Positions 34,671 through 44,435 of a DNA stretch of 64,000 nucleotides are shown one piece after another. Position numbers and translations under genes: made by a program. The number at the start of each line of letters is the position of its first letter. Within the stretch, counting starts at the first letter, position 1. The stretch comes from Niabella insulamsoli (GTDB lineage Bacteria; Bacteroidota; Bacteroidia; Chitinophagales; Chitinophagaceae). The notes below the pieces were generated by a model. The model saw nothing but the letters and a program-made list of their open reading frames with translations, made no database searches and was not told where the DNA came from. The stretch spans positions 3,100,001-3,164,000 of the forward strand of contig NZ_CP190246.1 of the NCBI RefSeq assembly GCF_039652435.2, in the 5' to 3' direction.

Positions 34671-36302
34671 TTACTCTTCTGCTAAAAACGGGTAGCGGTA
34701 ATCGGTAGGCGGATCAAATGTTTCTTTCACCGTGCGCGCACTTAACCAGCGGTAGAGATTCAACATAAAGCCTGCCTTATCGTTGGTGCCCGAAGCACGG
34801 CCGCCACCAAAAGGTTGCTGACCTACAACAGCGCCGGTTGGCTTATCATTGATATAGAAGTTACCTGCCGCGTTTTCAAGCTTGCGCGTAGCCAGTTCAA
34901 TAGCGCTTCTATCGGTTGAAATGATAGCCCCCGTTAGCGCATAGGGTGAAGTTGTATTCACCAGGTCAAGCGTCTTTTCGAATGATGCCGCCGGATAAAC
35001 ATACAGCGTCAGAACCGGGCCAAAAATTTCTTCACACATGGTGACGTATTTTGGATCGGTCGTTTCGATAACGGTAGGCTGGATAAAAAATCCTTCTTTT
35101 TTATTGCATTCACCACCGGCGATAATAGTGGCGTTTTTATCTTTTTTGGCTTTGTCGATATAACTTTTTATTTTATCAAAACTCTTTTCGTCGATCACAG
35201 CGTTAATGAAATTGCTGAAATGCTCTACAGAGCCCATTTTAAAGGAATTGATGCCTTCCACCAATTGCTTCTTTACTTCTTTGGCGATATTGGATGGAAT
35301 ATAGGCCCGCGATGCCGCAGAACATTTCTGCCCCTGAAATTCGAAGGCGCCACGAAGCAATGCAGTAGCTACCACCGTTGGATTGGCGCTTTTATGTGCG
35401 ATCACAAAATCCTTTCCGCCGGTTTCGCCCACAATACGCGGATAACTTTTATAGGTGCCCATATGCTTGCCGATGGTTTCCCACATAGAATTAAACACAC
35501 CGGTAGAACCTGTGAAATGCACGCCGGCAAAATCTTTATGCTTGAAACATACTTCACCCAATTGCGGCCCGTCTACATAAATAAGATTAATAACGCCATC
35601 AGGAAGGCCGGCTTCTTTCAAAATGCGCATAAACATTTGGGCAGAATAAACCTGCGTGTTAGCCGGTTTCCATACAACTACGTTACCGCACATGGCTGCC
35701 GAAGTGGGCAGGTTGCCGCCAATAGCTGTAAAATTAAACGGGGTTACCGCCAGCACGAAACCTTCAAGCGGTCGGTATTCGAGCCTGTTGTGCATACCCG
35801 GGCCGCTGATAGGTTGTTGCTTATAAATCTCGCTCAGAAAGTGAACATTGAATCTTAAAAAATCAATGATCTCGCAAGCGCTGTCTATTTCAGCCTGATA
35901 CGCATTTTTGCTTTGGCCCAGCATGGTAGTGCCATTCATATGAAAGCGATACCTGGTGGCGATCAAATCAGCGGCTTTCAGGAAAATGGCAGCACGGCTT
36001 TCCCAGCTCATGGCCGCCCATTCGGCTCTTGCCGCGAGCGCCGCATCGATCGCTTGCTCTACATGCTTTTTGTCTCCCATTGAAAATTGCCCTAACACAA
36101 AATTTCTTTCATGCGGCGGATGGATGGAAATCTTATTGTTGGTATGAATTTCCTTACTCCCGATATACATCGGAATATCAATGCGGGTAGATTTTAGTTC
36201 GGCCAGGGTTATCTTCAATTGTTCTCTTTCCCTGGTTCCCGGCGCATAACTCAATACCGGCTCGTTGGCGGGTAAAGGATATGAAAAAGTTCCTAAACTC
36301 AT
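34671..36302 (-). CDS. pruA: L-glutamate gamma-semialdehyde (1-pyrroline-5-carboxylate) dehydrogenase
   Basis: 543 residues, the monofunctional long form. It oxidises glutamate semialdehyde from proline or ornithine breakdown to glutamate with NAD+. The catalytic Cys is in FQGQKCSAASRAYIP and the general-base Glu in VGETGGKDFVIAH; GQQPFGGGRASGTNDKAG is typical of P5C dehydrogenases. No proline dehydrogenase gene is adjacent. prfB lies 40 nt upstream on the same strand, so read-through from prfB is possible; a one-mismatch box lies in the gap. Confidence 0.96.
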   Translation of the reverse strand: MSLGTFSYPLPANEPVLSYAPGTREREQLKITLAELKSTRIDIPMYIGSKEIHTNNKISIHPPHERNFVLGQFSMGDKKHVEQAIDAALAARAEWAAMSWESRAAIFLKAADLIATRYRFHMNGTTMLGQSKNAYQAEIDSACEIIDFLRFNVHFLSEIYKQQPISGPGMHNRLEYRPLEGFVLAVTPFNFTAIGGNLPTSAAMCGNVVVWKPANTQVYSAQMFMRILKEAGLPDGVINLIYVDGPQLGEVCFKHKDFAGVHFTGSTGVFNSMWETIGKHMGTYKSYPRIVGETGGKDFVIAHKSANPTVVATALLRGAFEFQGQKCSAASRAYIPSNIAKEVKKQLVEGINSFKMGSVEHFSNFINAVIDEKSFDKIKSYIDKAKKDKNATIIAGGECNKKEGFFIQPTVIETTDPKYVTMCEEIFGPVLTLYVYPAASFEKTLDLVNTTSPYALTGAIISTDRSAIELATRKLENAAGNFYINDKPTGAVVGQQPFGGGRASGTNDKAGFMLNLYRWLSARTVKETFDPPTDYRYPFLAEE

Positions 36303-36342
36303 AATGTTTTGTGTTTATTAAACGAAATATATAATGCGTCTG

Positions 36343-37441
36343 TTAAGATGACACTTCATCATCTTTTCCCGCCATCAGGTAGGCTTTGATGAAGCCATTT
36401 AAATCACCGTCCATAACGGGTTGCACATTTCCCACTTCATAATCGGTGCGGTGATCTTTAATCATTTTATAAGGATGGAAAACATAGCTGCGTATCTGGC
36501 TGCCCCATTCGATCTTCTTTTTGCTGGCGTTGGTGGCGTTTTTCAACTCTTCGCGCTTGCGCAGTTCTTCTTCATATAAGCGGCTTTTCAACATTTGCAT
36601 CGCTTTTTCACGGTTGCCCATCTGTGTACGTTCGGTTTGACACACTACTACAATCCCCGTCGGGATATGTGTCAGAAAAACTTTCGTCTCCACTTTGTTG
36701 ACGTTTTGACCGCCGGCTCCGCCACTACGCGCTGTTTCCATCTTCACTTCGCTGTCTTTGATTTCGATATCGATAGTGTCGTCGATAAGCGGGTAAACAA
36801 AAACAGAAACAAAAGAAGTATGCCTTCGGGCGTTACTGTCGAAGGGAGAAATGCGCACCAGGCGATGCACCCCGCTTTCCGCTTTTAGAAATCCGTAAGC
36901 AAAAGCGCCGTCGAGCTGAAAGGTGGCTGTTTTGATACCGGCGCCATCGCCCCACTGCCAGTCGAGCTCCGTAACTTTCCAGCCTTGTTTTTCACTATAC
37001 ATCCGGTACATACGCGCCAGCATTTCAGCCCAATCCTGGCTTTCGGTGCCGCCGGCTCCCGAATTAATCTGCAGCACGGCAGGTAATTCATCTTCGGGCT
37101 CGTTGAGCGTACTTTTAAATTCCGCCTCGTCGAGCATTTCTAAAGCCTTATCGTATGCTTCCTGCGTTTCCGCCTCCGTTGCCGCTTCTTCTTTCCAAAA
37201 GTCAAACAAAACGGCAAAATCTTCGACAGCCATATCGGCGCTGCGATACAAATCCACCCAATATTCGTTCACCTTTAAGGTCTTCAAAATTTCGGTGGCA
37301 CGCTTGTTATCATCCCAAAAGCCGGGACTTAAAGAAAGTTGTTTATCCTGTTGAATTTTTTGTTCTCTGTTCTCAACGTCAAAGAAACCTCCTTATCCCG
37401 AGAACGCGGGACCGCATATCCTGTAATTTTTCCTGTGTCAT
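36343..37441 (-). CDS. prfB: Peptide chain release factor 2 with programmed +1 frameshift
   Basis: RF2 recognises UAA and UGA stops. The gene is read in two frames: 20 codons from the ATG at 37441 (MTQEKLQDMRSRVLGIRRFL) end at an in-frame TGA at 37379-37381, and skipping one base continues with DVENREQKIQQDK into a 345-codon frame. The sum is 365 residues, the same as E. coli RF2. The anticodon-like SPF tripeptide (RISPFDSN) and the peptidyl-hydrolysis GGQ motif (SGGAGGQNVNKVET) are present. Low RF2 lets the ribosome slip instead of stopping, so the protein controls its own synthesis. Confidence 0.97.
37378..37393 (-). promoter_or_regulatory. prfB: Programmed +1 ribosomal frameshift site of prfB
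   Basis: Minus strand AGGAGG-TTT-CTT-TGA-C: a Shine-Dalgarno-like stimulator three nt before the CTT slip codon, then the UGA stop followed by C, the same layout as the E. coli site. Confidence 0.95.
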
Positions 37442-37446
37442 GTGTG

Positions 37447-37454
37447 CAAATATA
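37447..37454 (-). promoter_or_regulatory. -7 promoter box for prfB
   Basis: Minus strand TATATTTG, exact TAnnTTTG, ending 5 nt before the ATG, so the transcript would be leaderless or nearly so. Confidence 0.5.
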
Positions 37455-37480
37455 AAAGGAATACGATAAGATTTACAGAA

Positions 37481-37499
37481 TGCGGCTATATTTGCCGCA
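37481..37499 (+). promoter_or_regulatory. Promoter box inside a palindrome, upstream of the CHASE kinase
   Basis: TATATTTG (37487-37494) is an exact -7 box. It is flanked by TGCGGC (37481-37486) and GCCGCA (37494-37499), so a symmetric site covers the promoter core, as expected for a repressor operator. The leader to the kinase ATG would be about 90 nt. Confidence 0.45.
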
Positions 37500-37587
37500 G
37501 TTAAAAAAATTTAAATGTCAGATGTTTTCTGGTGCGCATAATATATTAATATTGTAATGAAACTGGATCCAGGCTTAATTCCGACCC

Positions 37588-40029
37588 ATGAAATTGAATC
37601 CTCGTGACCGCGCTGACATTTTAAGCAAGTCTCCTTTACTGATTGGCATTCTTGCTGCTACCGTTATTTTTATTGTGTCCATATTGATCATCGAACAACA
37701 GCGTGATATCAAAACAACGCGCCTGCGCCTTGAACTTTCGGGCGAAGTGAAACGTATTTCACTGCATATCAACGACTTTCTTGACGATATGTATAGCGGT
37801 ATCGCCGCAACAACCCGTATGGTAAACGATGGCGGCATGGTAACCGGTTTCGATGAAGGGGCAAAAAGCATTATCCATAGCAACACGAGATTGAATAACC
37901 TTTCGCTGATTCCCGGCGGTATTATTAAATATACGTATCCCGAAAAAAACAGGGGAGCCATCAACTCCAATATTCTCTACAGTGAAAACAGAGAGGAGGC
38001 GGCCGCGGCGCTCGAATCATTCAAAACAAAAAAAGTAAAAATCAGCGGACCCTTTCGGAACTTCGAAAACGTGCCCTGCATTGCTGCGCGGTTGCCGATT
38101 TTTATCCAGGGAAAATTCTGGGGATTTTCCAGCGCGGTAGTGAGGCTGGATTCTATTCTTCAAAAAAGCGGGCTCAACGCACCCGATGCTAAGTATAGCT
38201 ATAGCCTGTCTTACCGGAGCTTCCTCAATGGCCGGGAAGTTTTTTTTGTGGGCGCCAAGCCCTCTTCGCGTGAAATAGCGGTAACGGAGGAAATGTCTCA
38301 TATCAACTGGAACCTGTACGTTTCTGCAAAATCTTCCTCTTTGCAGCTTTTTTATATTCCGGCGCTCCTGGCGCTGGCGGGCTCCGCAGGCATTGGCTTT
38401 TTAATAAGAAGATGGCTCGAAACAACTGCCCGCCTGCAGCGGTTGATTTTCCTGAAAGATCAACAAATCGCGCATAGCGAAAGGGAATTTAAAGCCATTT
38501 TTGAACACGCGCCGATAGGGTTTGCGATTGTCGATCTTACGACAAAAAACATCCTGGGCGTCAATGAAAAGTTTAGAAAAATTTTTAACGCAAGCAGCGC
38601 GGAAGCTTCCAGCTCCTTGCATCGCAGTTGGGAACATACAATTTCCGGCGTTCTTGACCAGCTTCCGGAAGGCGGAAACGGACAGCAACACCAGGTTTCG
38701 GGCGAATACAAACATATCAATGGAAACGAGGAAGAAATATGGACCAACTATAAATTATTCCCTTTGCCGTCGGCGTCTAACACCGATCGGAAATATGTCG
38801 TCATCGCTGAAGACGTAACCGAGAAACTGGCCGCCGAACGTAAGATTAAACACTCGGAACGAAAGTACAGATGTCTTTTTGACGAATCTCCTGTTGCCTT
38901 ATGGGAGGAAGATTTTTCGGATGTCGTTCGGGAACTTACCCGCAACGGCTTGGTCGGCCAACCGGCAGCTGAGGTTTATGCCTATTTTGATAAGCAGCCC
39001 GAATTATTGTCTCATTACATGAGTTTGGTCAAAATAAAATCCATCAACGACGAATGTTTCAAACAATATGGCTACAGCAATAAAGAGGAACTTTTTGCAA
39101 ACTTTCACCGGACGGCAGCAGAACAATCCAACCTGATTGTCATCCAAAAAACATTGGTGGCCATTTGTACCGGCCAGCAAAAATTCAAGTCAGAAAGCGC
39201 CTTCTACAATGCGGAGGGCGAATTGCGCAGTTCTATTTTATCCTGGCAGGTTATACCCGGACACGAAGATTTATACGACCAGGTGATTCTAACAACAGTT
39301 GATATTACAGACTTAAAACGATCGAAGGAAGACCTCAACAAATCGATGGAAATACTCGATCACCAAAATAAAAGGTTGCTCGACTTCTCTTATATCGTGT
39401 CGCACAATTTGCGGTCGCACACGAGTAATATACAATCCCTTAGCGAATTGCTTTTGGTTTCCGATTCCGAGAAAGAAAGAACGGAATTAACAAACCATCT
39501 GCACGGGGTGGTGAATATTCTGGCCAGCACTATCGAAGCGTTGAACGACGTGGTAAGCATTAACGCTGATTTAAATCTTACCCAACAGCAAATTCCGCTT
39601 AGGGAAGTGGCTGACAAAACCATCCATGTGCTTCGGAACAAAATCAAACAAAAAGAAGGTGTGGTACTGAATAATATACCAAAAGAGACAACTATTTTTC
39701 ATAATAAGGCATATATCGAGAGTATTTTATTAAATTTGATTTCTAATAGCCTTAAATATTCTAAACCAAATGTTTGTCCGATAGTGACCCTAAACTTCAC
39801 TGAAGAACATTCAGAGAAGGTCCTTATTGTAAGCGACAATGGCATAGGTATTGACCTCGAAAAGTACAGTCATAAATTATTTGGGCTATTTAAAACGTTT
39901 ACTCACAATCCCGAGTCCAGAGGAGTTGGACTTTATATTACCAAAAGACAAATCGAAGCTTTGGGCGGGCGCATAACGGTAGACAGTGCGGTAAACATAG
40001 GAACGACTTTTAAAATATACTTTAAATGA
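37588..40029 (+). CDS. CHASE-PAS sensor histidine kinase
   Basis: 813 residues. Membrane segments at about 17-35 and 252-272 enclose a periplasmic CHASE-like sensor (LSLIPGGIIKYTYPEKN and IFIQGKFWGFSSAVVRLD). Two or three PAS domains follow (from about 299 and 426), then a HisKA-type box with phospho-acceptor His606 (IVSHNLRSHTSNIQ) and a HATPase domain (SLKYSK, VSDNGIGID, GVGLYI). Its stop overlaps the start of a single-domain response regulator by 4 nt, so the pair is a two-component unit. Ligand unknown; CHASE domains bind small extracellular molecules. Confidence 0.92.
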   Translation: MKLNPRDRADILSKSPLLIGILAATVIFIVSILIIEQQRDIKTTRLRLELSGEVKRISLHINDFLDDMYSGIAATTRMVNDGGMVTGFDEGAKSIIHSNTRLNNLSLIPGGIIKYTYPEKNRGAINSNILYSENREEAAAALESFKTKKVKISGPFRNFENVPCIAARLPIFIQGKFWGFSSAVVRLDSILQKSGLNAPDAKYSYSLSYRSFLNGREVFFVGAKPSSREIAVTEEMSHINWNLYVSAKSSSLQLFYIPALLALAGSAGIGFLIRRWLETTARLQRLIFLKDQQIAHSEREFKAIFEHAPIGFAIVDLTTKNILGVNEKFRKIFNASSAEASSSLHRSWEHTISGVLDQLPEGGNGQQHQVSGEYKHINGNEEEIWTNYKLFPLPSASNTDRKYVVIAEDVTEKLAAERKIKHSERKYRCLFDESPVALWEEDFSDVVRELTRNGLVGQPAAEVYAYFDKQPELLSHYMSLVKIKSINDECFKQYGYSNKEELFANFHRTAAEQSNLIVIQKTLVAICTGQQKFKSESAFYNAEGELRSSILSWQVIPGHEDLYDQVILTTVDITDLKRSKEDLNKSMEILDHQNKRLLDFSYIVSHNLRSHTSNIQSLSELLLVSDSEKERTELTNHLHGVVNILASTIEALNDVVSINADLNLTQQQIPLREVADKTIHVLRNKIKQKEGVVLNNIPKETTIFHNKAYIESILLNLISNSLKYSKPNVCPIVTLNFTEEHSEKVLIVSDNGIGIDLEKYSHKLFGLFKTFTHNPESRGVGLYITKRQIEALGGRITVDSAVNIGTTFKIYFK

Positions 40030-40430
40030 TAACCCAGAAGAAGGTACTTGTTGTGGATGATGATCCGGTTTTCAAGTTGATTGCCCGCAAGCTATTTGAA
40101 AAAAGCGGCGACCTTTTCAGCGTCTCTTTCGCTGAAAACGGCCGCGAGGCGATGGACGTTTTAGAGCATATTATCGCTGAGGATGTTGAAAAAATGCCCG
40201 ATGTCATTCTTTTAGACATTGAAATGCCGATCATGAACGGATGGGATTTCATGGAGCGATTTATTACACTACCTCCCGATCTTACAAAAAAAATCAACGT
40301 GTACACCGTTAGTTCTTCTATTGCGCAGGAAGATAAAAACCGCGCGGCCTCCTACCCTCAAATCAAAGCATACATTACAAAGCCCCTGACCGTCGAAGCT
40401 ATTCAAACGATTGCCGAAGCTGCCGCTTAG
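40026..40430 (+). CDS. CheY-like single-domain response regulator
   Basis: 134 residues, one receiver domain and no output domain. Acidic pocket VVDDDP, phospho-acceptor Asp in VILLDIEMPIMNGW, the switch Ser/Thr in YTVSSS and Lys in YITKPL are present. Its ATG overlaps the kinase stop (ATGA). It probably acts by protein contact or in a phosphorelay. It ends 3 nt before the convergent end of the PSD1/DUF1501 operon. Confidence 0.93.
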   Translation: MITQKKVLVVDDDPVFKLIARKLFEKSGDLFSVSFAENGREAMDVLEHIIAEDVEKMPDVILLDIEMPIMNGWDFMERFITLPPDLTKKINVYTVSSSIAQEDKNRAASYPQIKAYITKPLTVEAIQTIAEAAA

Positions 40431-40433
40431 CGA

Positions 40434-41846
40434 TCAGTTCGTTTGAGGCTCTTTCTTGAAAACCGTTGTATCCGATTCCAATGTAGGCACTTTATACCCG
40501 CCGGTGTCAATCACCGTTTGCGGCATCGCTTTCTTTAGCGCCGACACATCGAACTGCGCATTTCTCACATTATATACGTAGACCTGTTTCAGGCTTTTTA
40601 AAGCTTGTAATGCCAACAATCCCTTTCCAGTAATAGCAGTACCCGACAAGTTAATGTATTGCAGATTGGAGAGGCCTTTTAAATATTGCAAACCTCGGTC
40701 TGTGATGGGATTGCCGTCGATATATAGCCTCAATAGGGATTTTAATTTTCCTATGCGCTCCATATCGGCGTCTTTGAGATTTTGAGCTCCTATTTTTAGC
40801 CAAATTACCTGATCCTTCAGGGACTCGAGCCCCTTGAGCTGGTCGGCGGTGACCGTGTCGGCGCCCACAAAATTCACCGATAAATAATTCGTATTGGCTG
40901 CCACGGGAATAACAACAACGCCTTTCTCCTTCAAAGCCGCCACCACCTTTTCATCGGCGGCGCTTACTTCGGCTTCAGGGATAAGCGGCACTGTTGCTGC
41001 TTCCTGCCCGCCGCTTTGCAGCGCGGCCAGCACGGGCTTTATCTTTTCAGAAATTTTGGACTGATTAACTTTTTTATTGAAAGCTGCGCCGCTACCCACC
41101 CACCATTGCAGTATATCCATTTCCGCTTTGCTCAGCTGCGGCTTTTCTTTAGGCGGCATATGGTCCTCATCGCTTTCAGGAAGTAAAATTCTTTGGATCA
41201 TAATGCTTTCATCCGCATGATCCCAAACGATGGCAGCGCCGTCCTTTCCTCCTTTCAGGATGAATCCCGGCTCATCCAGTCTGAGTTTTCCCTTTTGTTT
41301 TTTTTCGCCATGACAGCTATAACATTTGGAAGAAAGTATGGGCCGAACAATATCATTATACACCAAAGCTTCCTGCACGTTGGGCAGGGGTGGCACGCCG
41401 CCATTGGCAGCAGCATCTTTCCCTGAAAATGGTTCTGTGAGGTAGTCGGCGCCATGCGTGATCGAACCGCCCAAATGACCTGCAACAGAAATGGAGAGCA
41501 CGAGCGCAGCCATCAGCCATTTGGTATGGATCCACCGACGCTTATAAAGCACATAGCTGATTATAGCGACGGCGGCCGTGGCAATTCCCATCCATTGATG
41601 GTTAGCAACAGCCGACAAATCATAGTCGCCGCTGTTAGCAAGCAGCCATCCGCTTACGCAAGCTGCCACGGCGCTGAGCATGCCCCAAAACAACGCCACA
41701 CCGATAAAATGCCGCTGCGCTTCCCTGCGTTCGGCACTTACAAAAATGAAATAAATGCTGACCAGCAGCAAAACGCCTATCGGCAAATGCACCAACACCG
41801 GGTGCATCCTTCCTGCAAAATCAAAAACGCTGAGGTTAAAGATCAT
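40434..41846 (-). CDS. DUF2231-cytochrome c-leucine-rich-repeat membrane protein
   Basis: 470 residues from the ATG at 41846 (a TTG two codons upstream is less likely). An N-terminal DUF2231 membrane domain (MHPVLVHLPIGVLLLVSIY; four helices to about residue 150) joins a planctomycete-type cytochrome c domain with one heme site, CYSCHG, and the HMPPKEKPQLS block. The C-terminal third has leucine-rich repeats (LRLYIDGNPITDRGLQYLKG). It would carry electrons or sense ligands on the periplasmic face. Last gene of the four-gene PSD1 operon; substrate and partners unknown. Confidence 0.85.
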   Translation of the reverse strand: MIFNLSVFDFAGRMHPVLVHLPIGVLLLVSIYFIFVSAERREAQRHFIGVALFWGMLSAVAACVSGWLLANSGDYDLSAVANHQWMGIATAAVAIISYVLYKRRWIHTKWLMAALVLSISVAGHLGGSITHGADYLTEPFSGKDAAANGGVPPLPNVQEALVYNDIVRPILSSKCYSCHGEKKQKGKLRLDEPGFILKGGKDGAAIVWDHADESIMIQRILLPESDEDHMPPKEKPQLSKAEMDILQWWVGSGAAFNKKVNQSKISEKIKPVLAALQSGGQEAATVPLIPEAEVSAADEKVVAALKEKGVVVIPVAANTNYLSVNFVGADTVTADQLKGLESLKDQVIWLKIGAQNLKDADMERIGKLKSLLRLYIDGNPITDRGLQYLKGLSNLQYINLSGTAITGKGLLALQALKSLKQVYVYNVRNAQFDVSALKKAMPQTVIDTGGYKVPTLESDTTVFKKEPQTN

Positions 41847-41889
41847 AAACAATTTAGTTCCCTATTGGGTAAGGCTTGATAAAAACAAA

Positions 41890-42828
41890 CTACGAGGCGT
41901 AGCGCTTCTTTAAAATTTGCATCATAAAAGTATTGACTTCCCAAAGGTCAGCCAGGGGCTTCCGGCTGTGCGGCATTGTGGGCATATAATCGGGCGGCCC
42001 AAACTCGGTTAAGAAAGTGATCGTCTCGCCCTTCGCGCTTTTGCGTTCCACAACTTTGTCCCACCATTCGAAATGGGCTTGCACAGCCTTATCCCACTCA
42101 GGCGCGCGCGGATCGTTTACCTGCGGGCCCTGCGCGTGACCGATGCGGGCATGAATATGTTCTGTACGTTCGAGCGCCAGGTTTACCGTTTCCTGCTGGT
42201 CGCCAAGCAATCCTTCATGCACGCAACACCAATGCGAGATATCGAGGGTCAGTTTTAAGTCGGGAAATTTCTTGATATATTCCTTTGCGACGGGTGCGGC
42301 AAAAAGCATACGGCTCCTGTGCGTTTCATGGCAAATAGTAATGCCGGTTGCTTTTGCCAGCTGGTTGGTGTGCTCTATAAGTTTTGCATTGTCCTCAAAA
42401 CTGAAATAGTCTTTCCCTGAATGATTATTGATATACAAGGGCCGCTTCCTGTTTTGTTTTGCGGCTTCATCGATCATCTTTTTATAAGCCGTCAAATGCT
42501 CCTGCGGATCTTTTTGATACACGCCGCACACGAAGCCAATTTCCAGGTTGTGCTTGTCTAATGCACTAAAAATATCCTGTTGCGCCTTTTTATCGGCCGG
42601 CCACCAAAGTTCGACGCCATCATAGCCTGCCTTTTTAGTTTGGGCGCAAAACTCATCCAGGCTGCCATTGAAACCCCAATTGGTTTGCAGGATTTTTACA
42701 GATGCGTCGTAAAGTTTCTTTTTTCCTTTCGAAGGGGCTGCAGCAGCTTCTAATTTTGCTAAAAATAAACCTGCCGTACCCGCCGCAGACTGGCGAATAA
42801 ATTTTCTTCGGTTTTGTTTCATCCGCAT
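41890..42828 (-). CDS. Exported sugar isomerase/epimerase-like TIM-barrel protein
   Basis: 312 residues. A Tat-like signal (QNRRKFIRQSAAGTAGLFLA) precedes a xylose-isomerase-like TIM barrel. Candidate metal ligands are Glu in GVELWWP, the His/Glu of ICHETHRSR, Asp and His in LTLDISHWC, His in HIHARIGH and Glu in LTEFGP. It differs from the two isomerases at 6.8-8.6 kb. It lies between DUF1501 and the DUF2231 cytochrome genes and may process the product of that operon. A second ATG at 42822 is possible as start. Confidence 0.86.
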   Translation of the reverse strand: MRMKQNRRKFIRQSAAGTAGLFLAKLEAAAAPSKGKKKLYDASVKILQTNWGFNGSLDEFCAQTKKAGYDGVELWWPADKKAQQDIFSALDKHNLEIGFVCGVYQKDPQEHLTAYKKMIDEAAKQNRKRPLYINNHSGKDYFSFEDNAKLIEHTNQLAKATGITICHETHRSRMLFAAPVAKEYIKKFPDLKLTLDISHWCCVHEGLLGDQQETVNLALERTEHIHARIGHAQGPQVNDPRAPEWDKAVQAHFEWWDKVVERKSAKGETITFLTEFGPPDYMPTMPHSRKPLADLWEVNTFMMQILKKRYAS

Positions 42829-42885
42829 GTTTTTTTAAGTTTTTTTGGATCGAGTGGAACTTATCGACTTGTAGGCTTAATTGCT

Positions 42886-44394
42886 TTAAGCGATAATATC
42901 ATGAATCACTTTGCCGGCTACATCGGTAAGGCGAAAAGGCCTTCCCTGAAATTCGTATGTAAATTGTTCGTGATCAAATCCCATTTGATTTAAGATAGTG
43001 GCCTGAATATCGAAGGCTTCTACTTTTCCGTCGACCACGCTATAACCGATTTCGTCTGTTTCGCCATAAGTGGTGCCTCCTTTAATGCCGCCGCCTGCCA
43101 TCCACACGGTAAAAGCATCGCCATGATGATCGCGCCCTTTGAAAGCCATCGTTTTCCCATCTCTGTTTTCCTGCATCGGCGTGCGGCCAAATTCAGAACC
43201 CCATACTACAAGTGTTTCATCCAGCAAACCCCTTTGCTTCAAGTCGAGCAGCAAAGCGGTGATCGGCTTGTCTACCTGTCTGCATTTATTAACTAATCCG
43301 ATATCAACTGCGCCGGCAGCGGAATCGCCATGTGCATCCCAGCCCCAATCAAACAGCTGAACGAATCGCACACCCTTCTCTACCAGCTTACGCGCCAGCA
43401 ACACGTTGTTCGCAAAAGATGCTTCGCCCGGCTGCGTGCCATACATTTCATGGATATATGCCGGTTCATTTTTTATATCCATCACCTCGGGCACCGAAAT
43501 CTGCATTTTATACGCCATCTCATATTGTGAAATGCGGCTTAATATCTCGGGATCGTTATATGTTTTATATTCTTCCTGATTGACTTTGTTAATAGCATCG
43601 ATGGACGCTTTGCGCAGGTCGCGGCTCATACCGTCCGGATCGGATATAAACAAGACCGGATCGCCCTCGCTGCGGCACTGAACGCCCTGGTACACGCTCG
43701 GCAAAAAACCGCTTCCCCAAAGGCTTTTCCCTCCGTCGGGATTGTTGCCCCCGGAGGTTAGCACAACATAGCCGGGCAGGTTATTATTTTCTGATCCAAG
43801 CCCGTAAGTGATCCAGGAACCCATACTGGGCCTGCCGCTGCGCGCCGAGCCGGTATTCATCAACAATTGCGCAGGCGCATGGTTGAACTGATCCGTAGTG
43901 ACAGTATTGACAAAAGCGATTTCATCAATAACAGTAGAAAGATGCGGCAAATTGTCGGAGAGCCACAGGCCACTTTCTCCGTGTTGTTTAAATTTTGCCT
44001 GCGGCCCCAACATTTTGGGAACACCGCGGATGAAAGCGAAGGTCTTCCCTTCCAATAAAGACTGCGGGCAATCCAGGCCATCGAGTTTTGCCAGTTCAGG
44101 TTTGAAATTAAACAGTTCGAGTTGTGAGGGTGCGCCGGCTAAATGAATATAAATGACCGACCGCGCTTTCCCCGGAAACATGGGCGGCTTGGCAGCGAGT
44201 GGATTGACAGGATCAAAAAGATCGTTGGAAGCACGCGAACTGTTGCCCGAGCAACTGCCGAACAGTGACCCAAAAGCCAGGGCGCCCAGCCCGAATGCAC
44301 TTTCTTTTAAAAAGTGACGCCGCGTGCGCATTTGCATTTGCGCCATCGCCGCTTCAGCTTTTAATCGATCGTTGGAAAGTTCTTTTTGAGTCAT
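42886..44394 (-). CDS. DUF1501 protein, Tat-exported lipoprotein-like
   Basis: 502 residues. Signal with a twin-arginine motif (RTRRHFLKESAFGLGALAFG) and a following GSCSG. The DUF1501 fold, related to the alkaline phosphatase/sulfatase superfamily, shows YIHLAGAPSQLELFNFKP near the start, VWGSEFGRTP and GRDHHGDAFTVWMAGGGIKG. DUF1501 genes almost always pair with a DUF1549/DUF1553 (PSD1) cytochrome, as here: the partner ends 41 nt upstream. Biochemical role not established; probably part of a periplasmic oxidation pathway for carbohydrates. Confidence 0.9.
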   Translation of the reverse strand: MTQKELSNDRLKAEAAMAQMQMRTRRHFLKESAFGLGALAFGSLFGSCSGNSSRASNDLFDPVNPLAAKPPMFPGKARSVIYIHLAGAPSQLELFNFKPELAKLDGLDCPQSLLEGKTFAFIRGVPKMLGPQAKFKQHGESGLWLSDNLPHLSTVIDEIAFVNTVTTDQFNHAPAQLLMNTGSARSGRPSMGSWITYGLGSENNNLPGYVVLTSGGNNPDGGKSLWGSGFLPSVYQGVQCRSEGDPVLFISDPDGMSRDLRKASIDAINKVNQEEYKTYNDPEILSRISQYEMAYKMQISVPEVMDIKNEPAYIHEMYGTQPGEASFANNVLLARKLVEKGVRFVQLFDWGWDAHGDSAAGAVDIGLVNKCRQVDKPITALLLDLKQRGLLDETLVVWGSEFGRTPMQENRDGKTMAFKGRDHHGDAFTVWMAGGGIKGGTTYGETDEIGYSVVDGKVEAFDIQATILNQMGFDHEQFTYEFQGRPFRLTDVAGKVIHDIIA

Positions 44395-44435
44395 ACCAAA
44401 ATTTTTTATGCGTTCAAGCCGCTACGATCACTTTA

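Noticed and set aside
35220..35858. 212-codon frame antisense to pruA
   Set aside because: The opposite strand encodes a complete aldehyde dehydrogenase; no family features.
36343..37287. Short prfB starting at the internal ATG
   Set aside because: Would lack the first 51 residues of RF2; the frameshift site explains the full-length protein.
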